A DNA stretch of 64,000 bases, taken from the NCBI RefSeq assembly GCF_021568285.1, contig NZ_JAKGTQ010000003.1, positions 186,001 through 250,000 on the forward strand, written 5' to 3'. The notes under the pieces are model-generated. The model did no database searches and had not been told where the DNA came from. It was given only the letters and a program-made list of their open reading frames with translations. Made by a program: the position numbers and the translations under genes. How positions within the stretch are numbered: position 1 is the first letter of the stretch; every line of letters starts with the position of its first letter. Origin of the DNA: Rheinheimera sp. UJ63 (GTDB taxonomy: Bacteria > Pseudomonadota > Gammaproteobacteria > Enterobacterales > Alteromonadaceae). Below, piece after piece: positions 8,747 through 16,895 of the stretch.

Positions 8747-10027
8747 ATGGGTTCAGTTTGGTCAGAACGGCGGTCGGCGGCACCCGGTAGTCGCCCGTTA
8801 GATCATCGTACGCCATGGCAACGAGATCGGGCTCGTGTGTTACATTCAGCTGCCTTTCGTCGTTTGCAGTCTAAAACGCAAATTCTTGGTATTGGTCAAA
8901 ATGACTTTTACCGCACGCGGTTAACCCATTCTTTAGAAACCGCGCAAATTGGCACCGGTTTACTCAATCAATTACGCCTAAACGCGGATGATACCGTACG
9001 CGCCTTTTTACCCGAAGACAACCTAATGGAAGCGCTGTGTTTAGCGCATGACTTAGGTCACCCCCCTTTTGGGCATGGTGGCGAAACAGCACTTAATTAC
9101 AAAATGCTGGCCTACGGTGGCTTTGAAGGCAACGGCCAAACCTTACGTATTGTCAGTAAATTAGAACCTTATACCGAACATCACGGTATGGATTTAACAC
9201 GCCGCACCTTACTGGGATTATTAAAATATCCGGTGCTACAACCGATGCTGACAGCACCAATCCAGCTCGATAACCCGTTAAGTTTAGCGCCGTGGAAACC
9301 CGCAAAGGCGATTTTTGCGGCTGACAGTGCTATTTTAGATTGGATCTTAGCGCCACTTAGCGCAGCCGATCGCCAAGCGTTTCAACAAACCCAAGTACTG
9401 GATGACTCACCGTGGCAAAAATCGCGCTATAAATCCTTAGATGCGTCGATTATGGAGCTGGCCGATGACATCGCTTATGGGGTACATGATCTCGAAGATG
9501 CTATCGTGTTGGGGAACATAAGCTTTAGCCAATGGCAACAGTTTACCGCTGAGCCCTTTGCTGCACTGCACCACGAGCAACAACAAGCACTGCAGGCCGT
9601 TGGCGTTAAGTTGTTTGCTAAGGCGCATCACTTGCGCAAAGATGCGATTGGCTCCTTGGTAAATCAGTTAATTACGTCGGTATCGTTATATGAAAGCCTA
9701 CCCCGCTGCGAAGAGCCGTTAATTCGTTTTAATGCCTGCCTAGCTGAAGCCGAGCAACATATCTTACAAACGCTGAAACAACTGGTCTATCGTTGTGTGA
9801 TCCAACAACCGACCATTCAACAATCACGCTTTCGTAGTCAAAATATGTTATTGAAATTATTCGATGCTTTTGCCTCTGATCCCCAACGTTTATTGCCGCT
9901 TAACACGCAGCAACGTTGGTTAGATGCCGCGGATAAAACTGCCAAGCAGCGGGTAATTTGCGATTATATTTCAGGCATGACCGATGATTATGCCGAGCGG
10001 ATGTATGGCAGCTTATTTGGTAGTTAA
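8747..10027 (+). CDS. Deoxyguanosinetriphosphate triphosphohydrolase-like HD protein
   Basis: A 426-residue HD-domain dNTP triphosphohydrolase. It has the N-terminal block FRRLQSKTQILG, then metal ligands H61 (RLTHSLE) and H101-D102 (LAHDLGHPPFGHGGE), and the fourth ligand in ELADDIAYGVHD. Such enzymes cut dGTP or other dNTPs to nucleoside and triphosphate. It belongs to the shorter dGTPase-like group rather than E. coli Dgt; members of related groups have been reported to limit phages by draining dNTPs. Start ATG has GGAGG at 8738-8742. A patatin-like gene follows after 15 bases. Confidence 0.85.
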   Translation: MGSVWSERRSAAPGSRPLDHRTPWQRDRARVLHSAAFRRLQSKTQILGIGQNDFYRTRLTHSLETAQIGTGLLNQLRLNADDTVRAFLPEDNLMEALCLAHDLGHPPFGHGGETALNYKMLAYGGFEGNGQTLRIVSKLEPYTEHHGMDLTRRTLLGLLKYPVLQPMLTAPIQLDNPLSLAPWKPAKAIFAADSAILDWILAPLSAADRQAFQQTQVLDDSPWQKSRYKSLDASIMELADDIAYGVHDLEDAIVLGNISFSQWQQFTAEPFAALHHEQQQALQAVGVKLFAKAHHLRKDAIGSLVNQLITSVSLYESLPRCEEPLIRFNACLAEAEQHILQTLKQLVYRCVIQQPTIQQSRFRSQNMLLKLFDAFASDPQRLLPLNTQQRWLDAADKTAKQRVICDYISGMTDDYAERMYGSLFGS

Positions 10028-10042
10028 ACTGAGGGCGTAAGA

Positions 10043-11083
10043 GTGCAAAGACCACTTCGTGTACTCGCAGGCCAACGCGCCTTTACACAGATCCAACAAC
10101 AGGGCTTACACGCTGATGATATCAGCGTAATGATTGGCGCCAGCGGTGGCCCTAAATGGTTTTGCCTGTATGGGCTTGATCAGTATCTGCTTACACAATT
10201 TTTTAAAAACCGCAGCAAGCCATTGCACCTGCTGGGCAGCTCTGCCGGTGCTTGGCGCTTTGCTTGTTACGCCCAGCAAGATGGTGCAGCTGCATCAAGC
10301 CGCTTTGCTAAAGCCTACTCCGAAATTCGCTTTCCCCCGCAGGCCGACATCAAACTGATCACGCAGATCTCACAAAATATTATTAAGCAGATCCTGCCGG
10401 ATAAAGACAGTATTCAACAGGTATTGCAGCACCCGGTTATGAAGTTAAATTTAATAGTTGACCGCGCTAAAGGCTTAAACCGCAGCAACCGCCCTTGGCT
10501 GCAAGGCACGGGGTTGATGCTCGCTGCTGGGGCGAATTTATTAAATCGACGATTGTTACGGCATTTTTTTCAGCGTATCCATTTTCATGTCGCCGGTGAA
10601 GCGGCGCCTTTTTTCCACAGTGCGGATCTCCCAACCGAACACGTGTTACTGAATGAACACAATTTATCCGCCGCGGTGATCGCCAGTGGTGCCATTCCGA
10701 TGGTGCTAGAGCCCGTTTTGGATATTCAAGGTGCAGGCCAAGGACACTACTTTGATGGTGGTATCACCGATTATCATTTTAATCAGCAGTTTAGCAGCGA
10801 AGGCTTGGTGCTCTATCCGCATTTCTACCCCGACTTAACGCCAGGCTGGTTTGATAAAGGTTTAAAATGGCGCAGAGCCAATCGTGCTTATCTTGATAAT
10901 GTGGTGATTCTCTGCCCTAGCCCGGCTTGGATCAACAGCTTACCTCACGGCAAAATTCCTGATCGTAAAGACTTTAAACTCAACGAGCCACAGCGCATCC
11001 AAGCCTGGCAAACGGTGCTAAGTCGTTCACATGAACTCGCCGACGCCTTTGCCAGTGGCCAATATCAGCTAGAGCGGCTGTAA
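10043..11083 (+). CDS. Patatin-like phospholipase family protein
   Basis: A 346-residue protein with patatin marks: an oxyanion-type GASGGPKW near residue 33, the nucleophile motif GSSAG (Ser67), and the Asp of the dyad in YFDGGITDYHF near residue 238. Patatins are serine-aspartate lipid acyl hydrolases. No signal peptide or membrane segment is seen, so it is probably cytosolic. It starts with GTG behind GAGGG, 15 bases after the dGTPase-like gene, so the two are probably co-transcribed. The substrate is unknown. Confidence 0.82.
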   Translation: MQRPLRVLAGQRAFTQIQQQGLHADDISVMIGASGGPKWFCLYGLDQYLLTQFFKNRSKPLHLLGSSAGAWRFACYAQQDGAAASSRFAKAYSEIRFPPQADIKLITQISQNIIKQILPDKDSIQQVLQHPVMKLNLIVDRAKGLNRSNRPWLQGTGLMLAAGANLLNRRLLRHFFQRIHFHVAGEAAPFFHSADLPTEHVLLNEHNLSAAVIASGAIPMVLEPVLDIQGAGQGHYFDGGITDYHFNQQFSSEGLVLYPHFYPDLTPGWFDKGLKWRRANRAYLDNVVILCPSPAWINSLPHGKIPDRKDFKLNEPQRIQAWQTVLSRSHELADAFASGQYQLERL

Positions 11084-11174
11084 CGTTATTTTTAACTGGC
11101 TATTTGTTAGCCGAGGTTGTATTTTTGTCACCTTATCAGCAACAAAAAGGATGTTTTGCAAATGGAGCGGCACA

Positions 11175-11498
11175 ATGTTATCAACTAAATGGATAGTTTT
11201 AGGCGGCAGCTTGCTGCTTGGTAACCTGTTATCGGGTTGTACCGCTTTAGGGATGCTCGGTGATAGCCAGCTACAAAGCGACAACAGGCGCGTGGTGCAA
11301 GATCAACAAACCGGGCAAAGCAAAACCGTCGAACCCCCTTCACTGTTAACTGAACTGGGCCTTGCGGTAGATAGCGCGGTGATTGAAGGCGTGAAAAAGC
11401 TCGGCAAAGACGAGCAGCCCAAAGAAATTTGCAAGCACAACGGTCACTTCAACGAATGCCGACCGCTAGGCAAGCAACGCTCAGATATTATCGACTGA
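11175..11498 (+). CDS. Small predicted lipoprotein of unknown function
   Basis: A 107-residue protein with a lipoprotein signal peptide: basic start, hydrophobic core, and lipobox LLSGC with Cys at about residue 22. The start ATG at 11175 is preceded by GGAGCGG; an in-frame ATG at 11151 would add eight residues before the signal sequence and is less likely. The mature part is polar, with a C-terminal EICKHNGHFNECRPLG holding two cysteines. The 3' end overlaps the convergent btuF gene by 18 bases. I recognise no family. Confidence 0.7.
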   Translation: MLSTKWIVLGGSLLLGNLLSGCTALGMLGDSQLQSDNRRVVQDQQTGQSKTVEPPSLLTELGLAVDSAVIEGVKKLGKDEQPKEICKHNGHFNECRPLGKQRSDIID

Positions 11499-12338
11499 GC
11501 CACGATAAGGTTCTAGCCCTTCGCACAAGGCCTGCATGGCATCGAGCATACGTGGGCCTGCTCGATACACCCAATCCGCATTTAAACTAACAAAAGCCTG
11601 ATTTTTTACCGCGGGCAGGTTGGGATAGCGCTGCCAAAACGCTGCTGTTGCCGCCTGCTGTGGTTGAATAATCACCGTGGGTTGGCGTACTAATAACTGC
11701 TCTAACAACGGCTGCGGATAATCGCCCTTAGCATCAGCGAAAATGTTATCACTGGCACACTCACGTAATAGTTGCGCAGGCCAAGCCGAATTGGCGACCG
11801 TCGTTAACGGGGCCACCCCCATGGCATAAAACACCCTTGGCCGCGGTTTATGCGCGTAGGCTTTACGCAACGTGGTTAAGCGTTGCTGAAACGCTGCCGC
11901 TTGTTGCTGACCTAACTGTGCATGCCCGAGTAAGGCACCGAGCTGCTTTAACTCCAGTGCAATATCATCAAGCATGACCGGATCAGAATAAGCTACCTGA
12001 ATACCAAATTGCTGCAAGCGTTCAAGATCCTGCGCCGGATTGCCGCTGCGCCAGGCCAGCACCAGATCCGGTTTTAACGCTAAAATGGCCTCAATATTTA
12101 AGGCCGCAAAACTGTTCACCCGCGGTAATCCTAAGGCAGCTTCAGGATAATCACTGTAATCACTCACGGCAATTAATTGCTCGCCCGCCCCCACCGCATA
12201 CACTAATTCCGTAATATGTGGCGCCAGACTGATCACTCGCTGCGGCGCGGCAGCGAGCGGCAAAGCGAGTGGCAAAGCGAGTAGTGCTAAAATAACGCCA
12301 CTAAGCCAAAGCTGCGACACGCTATGCAATAATCGCAT
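11481..12338 (-). CDS. btuF: Periplasmic cobalamin-binding protein BtuF
   Basis: A 285-residue class III periplasmic binding protein with a long N-terminal signal peptide (hydrophobic to about residue 31). It begins its mature part with PQRVISLAPHITELVYAVGAG and has VNSFAALNIEAILALKPDLV, typical of BtuF, which delivers vitamin B12 to BtuCD. It directly follows cobO with no gap, at the end of a four-gene minus-strand operon headed by a cobalamin riboswitch. Confidence 0.9.
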   Translation of the reverse strand: MRLLHSVSQLWLSGVILALLALPLALPLAAAPQRVISLAPHITELVYAVGAGEQLIAVSDYSDYPEAALGLPRVNSFAALNIEAILALKPDLVLAWRSGNPAQDLERLQQFGIQVAYSDPVMLDDIALELKQLGALLGHAQLGQQQAAAFQQRLTTLRKAYAHKPRPRVFYAMGVAPLTTVANSAWPAQLLRECASDNIFADAKGDYPQPLLEQLLVRQPTVIIQPQQAATAAFWQRYPNLPAVKNQAFVSLNADWVYRAGPRMLDAMQALCEGLEPYRGSVDNI

Positions 12339-12944
12339 TTACCAATCCAAACCTTGTTGTGCTTTCACACCAGCGTCAAACGCATGTTTTACTGCTTGAA
12401 TTTCGCTAACGGTATCGGCTAATTCCAAGATACGTCGATGACAAGCGCGACCGGTTATCACCACATGTTGTTTAGCTGGGCGCTGCATCAGCGCTTTTTC
12501 AATGCGTTCTAGTGGTAAATAATGATAACTGAGCATGTAGGTAAGCTCGTCTAGTAACACCAAATCGAGCGTATCGTCGGCTAAAAAGCGTTCGGCATCT
12601 TGCCACACTCGCTCGGCCGCTTCGATATCCGCCGCTTTGTCTTGCGTATCCCAGGTAAAACCCGTTGCCATCACCGAGAACTCAACACCATGTTGTTGCA
12701 GTAAATTACGTTCACCACAAGCCCAACTGCCTTTAATAAATTGCACCACTGCCGCATTCAGACCATGGCCGACCGCGCGTGCCACGGTGCCAAAACCGGC
12801 AGTTGATTTACCTTTGCCGTTGCCGGTTATCACTAACAACAAGCCTTTTTCAATATTGGCTCGTGTTACGGCGGCATCAACATACTCTTTTAAGCGTTGT
12901 TGCCGTGCCTGATGGCGTTGTTGTTTTAATTCATCTGCACTCAT
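12339..12944 (-). CDS. cobO: Cob(I)yrinic acid a,c-diamide adenosyltransferase (CobO/BtuR)
   Basis: ATP:corrinoid adenosyltransferase that converts cob(I)alamin or corrinoids to the adenosyl form. It carries the P-loop GNGKGKSTAGFG near residue 41, VVQFIKG, and LVLLDELTYMLSYHYL, all typical of the CobO/BtuR family. I chose ATG at 12944, which has AGGTGG just upstream and starts one base after the btuC stop; a GTG at 12953 would add three residues. It lies between btuC and btuF, so transport and adenosylation are made together. Confidence 0.92.
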   Translation of the reverse strand: MSADELKQQRHQARQQRLKEYVDAAVTRANIEKGLLLVITGNGKGKSTAGFGTVARAVGHGLNAAVVQFIKGSWACGERNLLQQHGVEFSVMATGFTWDTQDKAADIEAAERVWQDAERFLADDTLDLVLLDELTYMLSYHYLPLERIEKALMQRPAKQHVVITGRACHRRILELADTVSEIQAVKHAFDAGVKAQQGLDW

Positions 12945-12945
12945 G

Positions 12946-13956
12946 CTATCCACCTTGTTGTAACTGTCGCCGTAAAATAATCAGAAAGAATACACTGCCA
13001 AGCACCGAGGTGATCACCCCTAGTGGAATTTCTTGCATCGCTAACAGGCTACGCGCGGCATTATCCACCCACATCATAAAGATGGCTCCAAATAGCGCCG
13101 AGCCCAGTAATAATGGTACTGCCGTTACCCCCATAAAATAACGCACCATATGCGGCACCATTAAGCCCACAAAAGCGATACCACCACACTGCGCCACAAT
13201 ACAGGCAGTGACTAACGCGGTAAGCAGTAATAACACCAGCCGCAGACGCTGTGTATTCACGCCCAAGCTGCGGGCACTGTCGTCTGATAATAACAAGGCA
13301 TCCAATTGCCGCCTGACCGCCAATGCCACCACCAGCAATACCATCACGGCGGGCGCAATTAATGCCACACTGTGCCAATCGGTTCGACTTAAGCTTCCCA
13401 TCATCCAAAAAATAACCCGATTAGCCGCAAAAGGCTCAGCAAAATACAGAATAAAGCTGCTTATCGCGCTGAGCATAAATGACACCGCCACCCCAGCGAG
13501 TAAGGTCACTTCCATTTTTTGTAGCCGATTACCCATACAGGCAATAAACACCAACAGCACCGCAAGCAGTGCCCCTAAAAAGGCCGCCAACGCCATGCTG
13601 ATCAGTTGATCGGGTAGCACAATACTGACAATGGTCGCCCCTAACCCAGCACCAGCCATTAAACCAAATAAATAAGGATCAGCCAGTGGATTACGACTGA
13701 CGTTTTGTAAAACGGCACCGGCCACAGCCAAGCCTGCCCCCACTAACATGGCGACCAGTAAACGAGGTAAACGAATTTGCCAGATAATCGTCTGGGTCAG
13801 AGGCTCGCTCACTGCTTGGCCAGTTAAGGCGAGCAGCAACTCACGCCAACTGATCGCGACACTGCCAATCTGCAAACTGAATAGTAAACTCAGCACCAAT
13901 AAACCGCTTAACAGCCATAGCAAGGCTTGCTGACGGGGTTTTAACTGTTTTAGCAT
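12946..13956 (-). CDS. btuC: Vitamin B12 ABC transporter permease BtuC (FecCD family)
   Basis: A 336-residue inner-membrane permease with about ten hydrophobic segments. Family blocks include RLPRLLVAMLVGAGLAVAG, NPLADPYLFGLMAGAGLGA, and near the end GGIAFVGLMVPHMVR, the cytoplasmic contact with the ATPase. FecCD permeases carry iron-siderophores or B12; the B12 role is assigned from the riboswitch, cobO and btuF in the same operon. It overlaps the upstream ATPase gene by 7 bases. Confidence 0.88.
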   Translation of the reverse strand: MLKQLKPRQQALLWLLSGLLVLSLLFSLQIGSVAISWRELLLALTGQAVSEPLTQTIIWQIRLPRLLVAMLVGAGLAVAGAVLQNVSRNPLADPYLFGLMAGAGLGATIVSIVLPDQLISMALAAFLGALLAVLLVFIACMGNRLQKMEVTLLAGVAVSFMLSAISSFILYFAEPFAANRVIFWMMGSLSRTDWHSVALIAPAVMVLLVVALAVRRQLDALLLSDDSARSLGVNTQRLRLVLLLLTALVTACIVAQCGGIAFVGLMVPHMVRYFMGVTAVPLLLGSALFGAIFMMWVDNAARSLLAMQEIPLGVITSVLGSVFFLIILRRQLQQGG

Positions 13957-14777
13957 GGGCTTGGCACTCCGACTTTCGCGTGCGCGAGCTCAGGTATAAA
14001 GGTCACTTGCAGCCAGCCATAATCGGCTTGCGATGACACCACGCAAGGCAAACCAAAAACCTGCTGTAATAATGCAGGGCGCAAAACGTCGTGTGGCGTA
14101 CCATAGGCGCGCACCCTACCGTTTTCCAATAACAATAGCTTGTGGCAATAACGTGCGGCTAAATTCAGATCGTGCAAACAACAAATAATGGTTTTATTCA
14201 GCCCCTGTAGCAGTTGCAATACCTGATGTTGGTATTTCACATCCAAATGATTGGTCGGCTCATCCAATAATAAAATAGTCGCTTGCTGCACCAAAGCGCG
14301 TGCTATATAAAGCCGCTGTAATTCGCCCCCCGATAAGGTATCGGCGCGCAGCTGCGCTTTATCAGCTAAACCCACTTGCTGCAATGCTAACCTTACCTGC
14401 TGCTTGTCTTGGGCACTGGTGCCTTCATACCAGCGTTTATGTGGTAACAAGCCCATCGCCGCAACTTGCTCACAAAACAACCCCTGCGGTGCACTGCTGA
14501 TTTGTGCCACGGTGGCAACTTGCCGCGCTAAAGCTTGTGCACTCTGCTGCTGCAACGGCTGGCCAGAAAGTAAGATTCGGCCACTATTCGGCGCATAACG
14601 GCCATTTAATAACTGTAATAAGCTACTCTTACCCGCCCCATTCGGGCCGATAATACCAACGACTTCGTCAGGGGAAATAGTCAACGTAATCTGGTCGAGC
14701 GCCAGCACAGAGCCTGTGCTACGCGAATTGGGATACGCTAAACAAAGCTGGTCTAGAGTATAAATGGCGGCTGTCAA
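13950..14777 (-). CDS. btuD: Vitamin B12 ABC transporter ATPase BtuD-like
   Basis: A 275-residue ABC ATPase with Walker A GPNGAGKSS, signature LSGGELQR, Walker B ILLLDEPTNHLD and the H-loop in CCLHDLNLAARY. It belongs to the FecE/BtuD type that pairs with FecCD permeases. The first codon is TTG at 14777 behind AGGATATTG; no ATG is available before the conserved core. First gene of the operon, about 90 bases below the cobalamin riboswitch. Confidence 0.88.
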   Translation of the reverse strand: MTAAIYTLDQLCLAYPNSRSTGSVLALDQITLTISPDEVVGIIGPNGAGKSSLLQLLNGRYAPNSGRILLSGQPLQQQSAQALARQVATVAQISSAPQGLFCEQVAAMGLLPHKRWYEGTSAQDKQQVRLALQQVGLADKAQLRADTLSGGELQRLYIARALVQQATILLLDEPTNHLDVKYQHQVLQLLQGLNKTIICCLHDLNLAARYCHKLLLLENGRVRAYGTPHDVLRPALLQQVFGLPCVVSSQADYGWLQVTFIPELAHAKVGVPSPC

Positions 14778-14869
14778 AACAATATCCTGTAGTTGCTCGC
14801 AGGCAGCATCCTACAGCCCGTTTGACACAGGTGGCAGGCCGCTACCGTGTTTTCCCGCACGGGGGCATT

Positions 14870-15055
14870 TTTACACCAAGGCAGGTATCCTGACTGACTA
14901 CGATAACCCATGTTTCGCCTTCCCGTTAAGTGGCCTTGAAACACAGCGTAGTTTACAGTTGCGGGTACAGTTCAGGGTTCGCACCTGATTCCCTATGTTA
15001 AGCTTTAAGCTCACCTTAGCGTTTAAGCGTTGCTTGTTATCAGAGAGCAACGCTG
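14870..15055 (-). promoter_or_regulatory. Cobalamin riboswitch
   Basis: On the minus strand the conserved B12 box AGTCAGGATACCTGCCT is present (14879-14895), as are the core segments GAATCAGGTGCGAACC and CTGTACCCGCAACTGTAA upstream of it (about 14957-14993). Spacing and order match adenosylcobalamin-type riboswitches. It lies in the leader of btuD-btuC-cobO-btuF. The remaining leader (14778-14869) can form hairpins and probably holds the expression platform. The 5' limit is approximate. Confidence 0.95.
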
Positions 15056-15253
15056 AGTATTGTAACAGTAAAAGGTCAAAGCAGATATCGGATTACTGCT
15101 TTGCTTTTTTGCGGTTTACCGGTGAAATTGTTTACGCATTTGGTTAACTTTTATCCTGCAATTTTAATGATAACTGCTAGGCTTAAGCTATTTATCAAAC
15201 CTGAACGCGGCAAGCCTCAAGGCTAAACACCTGACATGGAGCATCCTATCACT

Positions 15254-15805
15254 ATGACAAAAACACTCAACGTCTTGGCCATCGGCGGCAGTTTACGCGC
15301 TAAATCAACTAATCGCGGTATGTTGCTATGGGCGCAAGCACACGCACCTCAGGGTATGAAAATTCACCTGGCCGACTTATTGGATGTGCTCTTTTATAAC
15401 GCCGATTTAGCGGAAAAACCCGCTGCTGTCAGCCGGTTACTTAACGATTTCGCCCAAGCAGATGCATTAATTCTGGGCTGCCCAGAATACAATTACTCAC
15501 TGGCCCCCGCCTTAAAAAACGCGCTAGATTGGGCCTCGCGTGAACCTGATAATTACCTATTACGTGGCAAGGCGGTGGCCATTATGGGCGCAGCAGGTGG
15601 TATGGGTAGCTCGCGCGCGCAATATCATTTACGTCAAGTCTGTGTATATCTCGATTTACACCCGTTAAATAAACCCGAAGTTTTTGCCAATGCGTTTAGC
15701 GGCGCTTTTGACAATGAAGGACATTTAATTGATAGTAAAATCCAAGAAAATATTAAACAGCAACTGCTCGCGTTGGCGGCATGGCAACAAAAATTGCAGC
15801 CGTAA
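15254..15805 (+). CDS. NADPH-dependent FMN reductase family protein
   Basis: A flavodoxin-like fold flavin reductase of about 183 residues. It opens with VLAIGGSLRAKSTNRGML, the phosphate-binding loop of the NADPH-dependent FMN reductase (ChrR/WrbA-like) family, and carries GCPEYNYSLAPALKNALDWA, a family hallmark. Such enzymes reduce FMN, quinones or metals. ATG at 15254 has GGAG 12 bases upstream; an in-frame ATG at 15236 would add six residues. It is divergent from the B12 operon and appears to be transcribed alone. Confidence 0.82.
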   Translation: MTKTLNVLAIGGSLRAKSTNRGMLLWAQAHAPQGMKIHLADLLDVLFYNADLAEKPAAVSRLLNDFAQADALILGCPEYNYSLAPALKNALDWASREPDNYLLRGKAVAIMGAAGGMGSSRAQYHLRQVCVYLDLHPLNKPEVFANAFSGAFDNEGHLIDSKIQENIKQQLLALAAWQQKLQP

Positions 15806-15954
15806 ACTGATAACACGTTGCCCGTAAGGATATTTTTAGCGCCCTTTTAGCTGAACGGGTAACAAAATTCGCCTGAGGTTGCTTTATTAACTCATAAATA
15901 GCCGCACAGCATCTCGCAAGATGTTTTAACGCTGAGACTAAACGGATTGATCTG

Positions 15955-16695
15955 ATGAAATGGCTGCTACTTTTTAGCACAATGATCTGGAGTGTATCGT
16001 ACGCCGAAACGGCAGAAACATTGCCGTCGCAGCTGCAATTTCGCCAAGCGCTAACCTCACCCGCAGCACAATATAGCCAAGCTTTGTTGTCGGAAGCCTA
16101 TCGGCGTTTAAATATTGATGCGCACTTTATTGATATTCCGTTTGGCCGAAGTTTATTAGAGTCGAACAAAGGCAGCTTAGATGGCGAGCTGGCACGGGTG
16201 CTGGATGTCACTAAGCATTACCCTAACCTCGTCGCAGTACCCTATGTATTGTTTGATACCAAGGTCTATTTGTATATCAATCAGCAACGCTGTGCAAAAT
16301 GCAGCCTAAACGATGTGCCAAGCTTGGCTTATGTCCGAGGCTCTTTGGTGCTGGAAGAAATCTTAAAAAAGCTGCCGCCTTCGCGCCAAGTGATTAGCTC
16401 TGGCAGTATCGAAAGTACCAAAAATTTATTCTTAACCGGCAAAGTCGATGCCGTGATTTTTGCGGCTTATCAGCTAAATGCACAAAGCCATTTCCCGATT
16501 AACGAGCAATTTATTTTGAGCTTACCCGATTACCATCTACTGCATCGCGACCACAGTGCCTTATTAGAGCCCTTGGCGAATATGCTATTTGAATTAGAAC
16601 GTGAAGGCTTCACCGAAAATTTGCGGCTCTATTTTGGCATTGCCGCCCCAAGACGACAACTGCAAGCGGGACAGCAACCCTTTGCTTACTATTAA
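15955..16695 (+). CDS. Periplasmic solute-binding-protein-like protein (SBP_bac_3 type)
   Basis: A 246-residue secreted protein with a signal peptide ending near residue 17 (VSYA). The mature part looks like family 3 substrate-binding proteins: LLSEAYRRLNIDAHFIDIPF, GSLDGELARV and a later GKVDAVIFAA. There is no adjacent permease or ATPase gene, so it may be an orphan binding or sensory protein, common in Alteromonadales. Ligand unknown. The C-terminal 20 residues are polar and lack an obvious domain. Confidence 0.65.
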   Translation: MKWLLLFSTMIWSVSYAETAETLPSQLQFRQALTSPAAQYSQALLSEAYRRLNIDAHFIDIPFGRSLLESNKGSLDGELARVLDVTKHYPNLVAVPYVLFDTKVYLYINQQRCAKCSLNDVPSLAYVRGSLVLEEILKKLPPSRQVISSGSIESTKNLFLTGKVDAVIFAAYQLNAQSHFPINEQFILSLPDYHLLHRDHSALLEPLANMLFELEREGFTENLRLYFGIAAPRRQLQAGQQPFAYY

Positions 16696-16895
16696 CCGCG
16701 GCATGACCGCATAACAAAGCCCCGCTGATCGGTCATACCGAGCAGTTTAGTGTTAAGCAAAATGCGGTTTACTCAGTCAACACGCCATGAATCATCCCTG
16801 AGGCTTCTTTGCGGCCATCCATGGCCTGCAACGGTTGATTTAGCGCAAACAGCTCATGCTTAACTTACGTGCATTACGCTTAACGGAGCTTATGT

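Noticed and set aside
16769..16867. Short minus-strand open frame ending ASGMIHGVLTE before a stop, in the gap downstream of the S9 peptidase gene
   Set aside because: It could be the remnant of a lost gene, but it is only about 32 codons between stops, has no start codon and matches no family I know.
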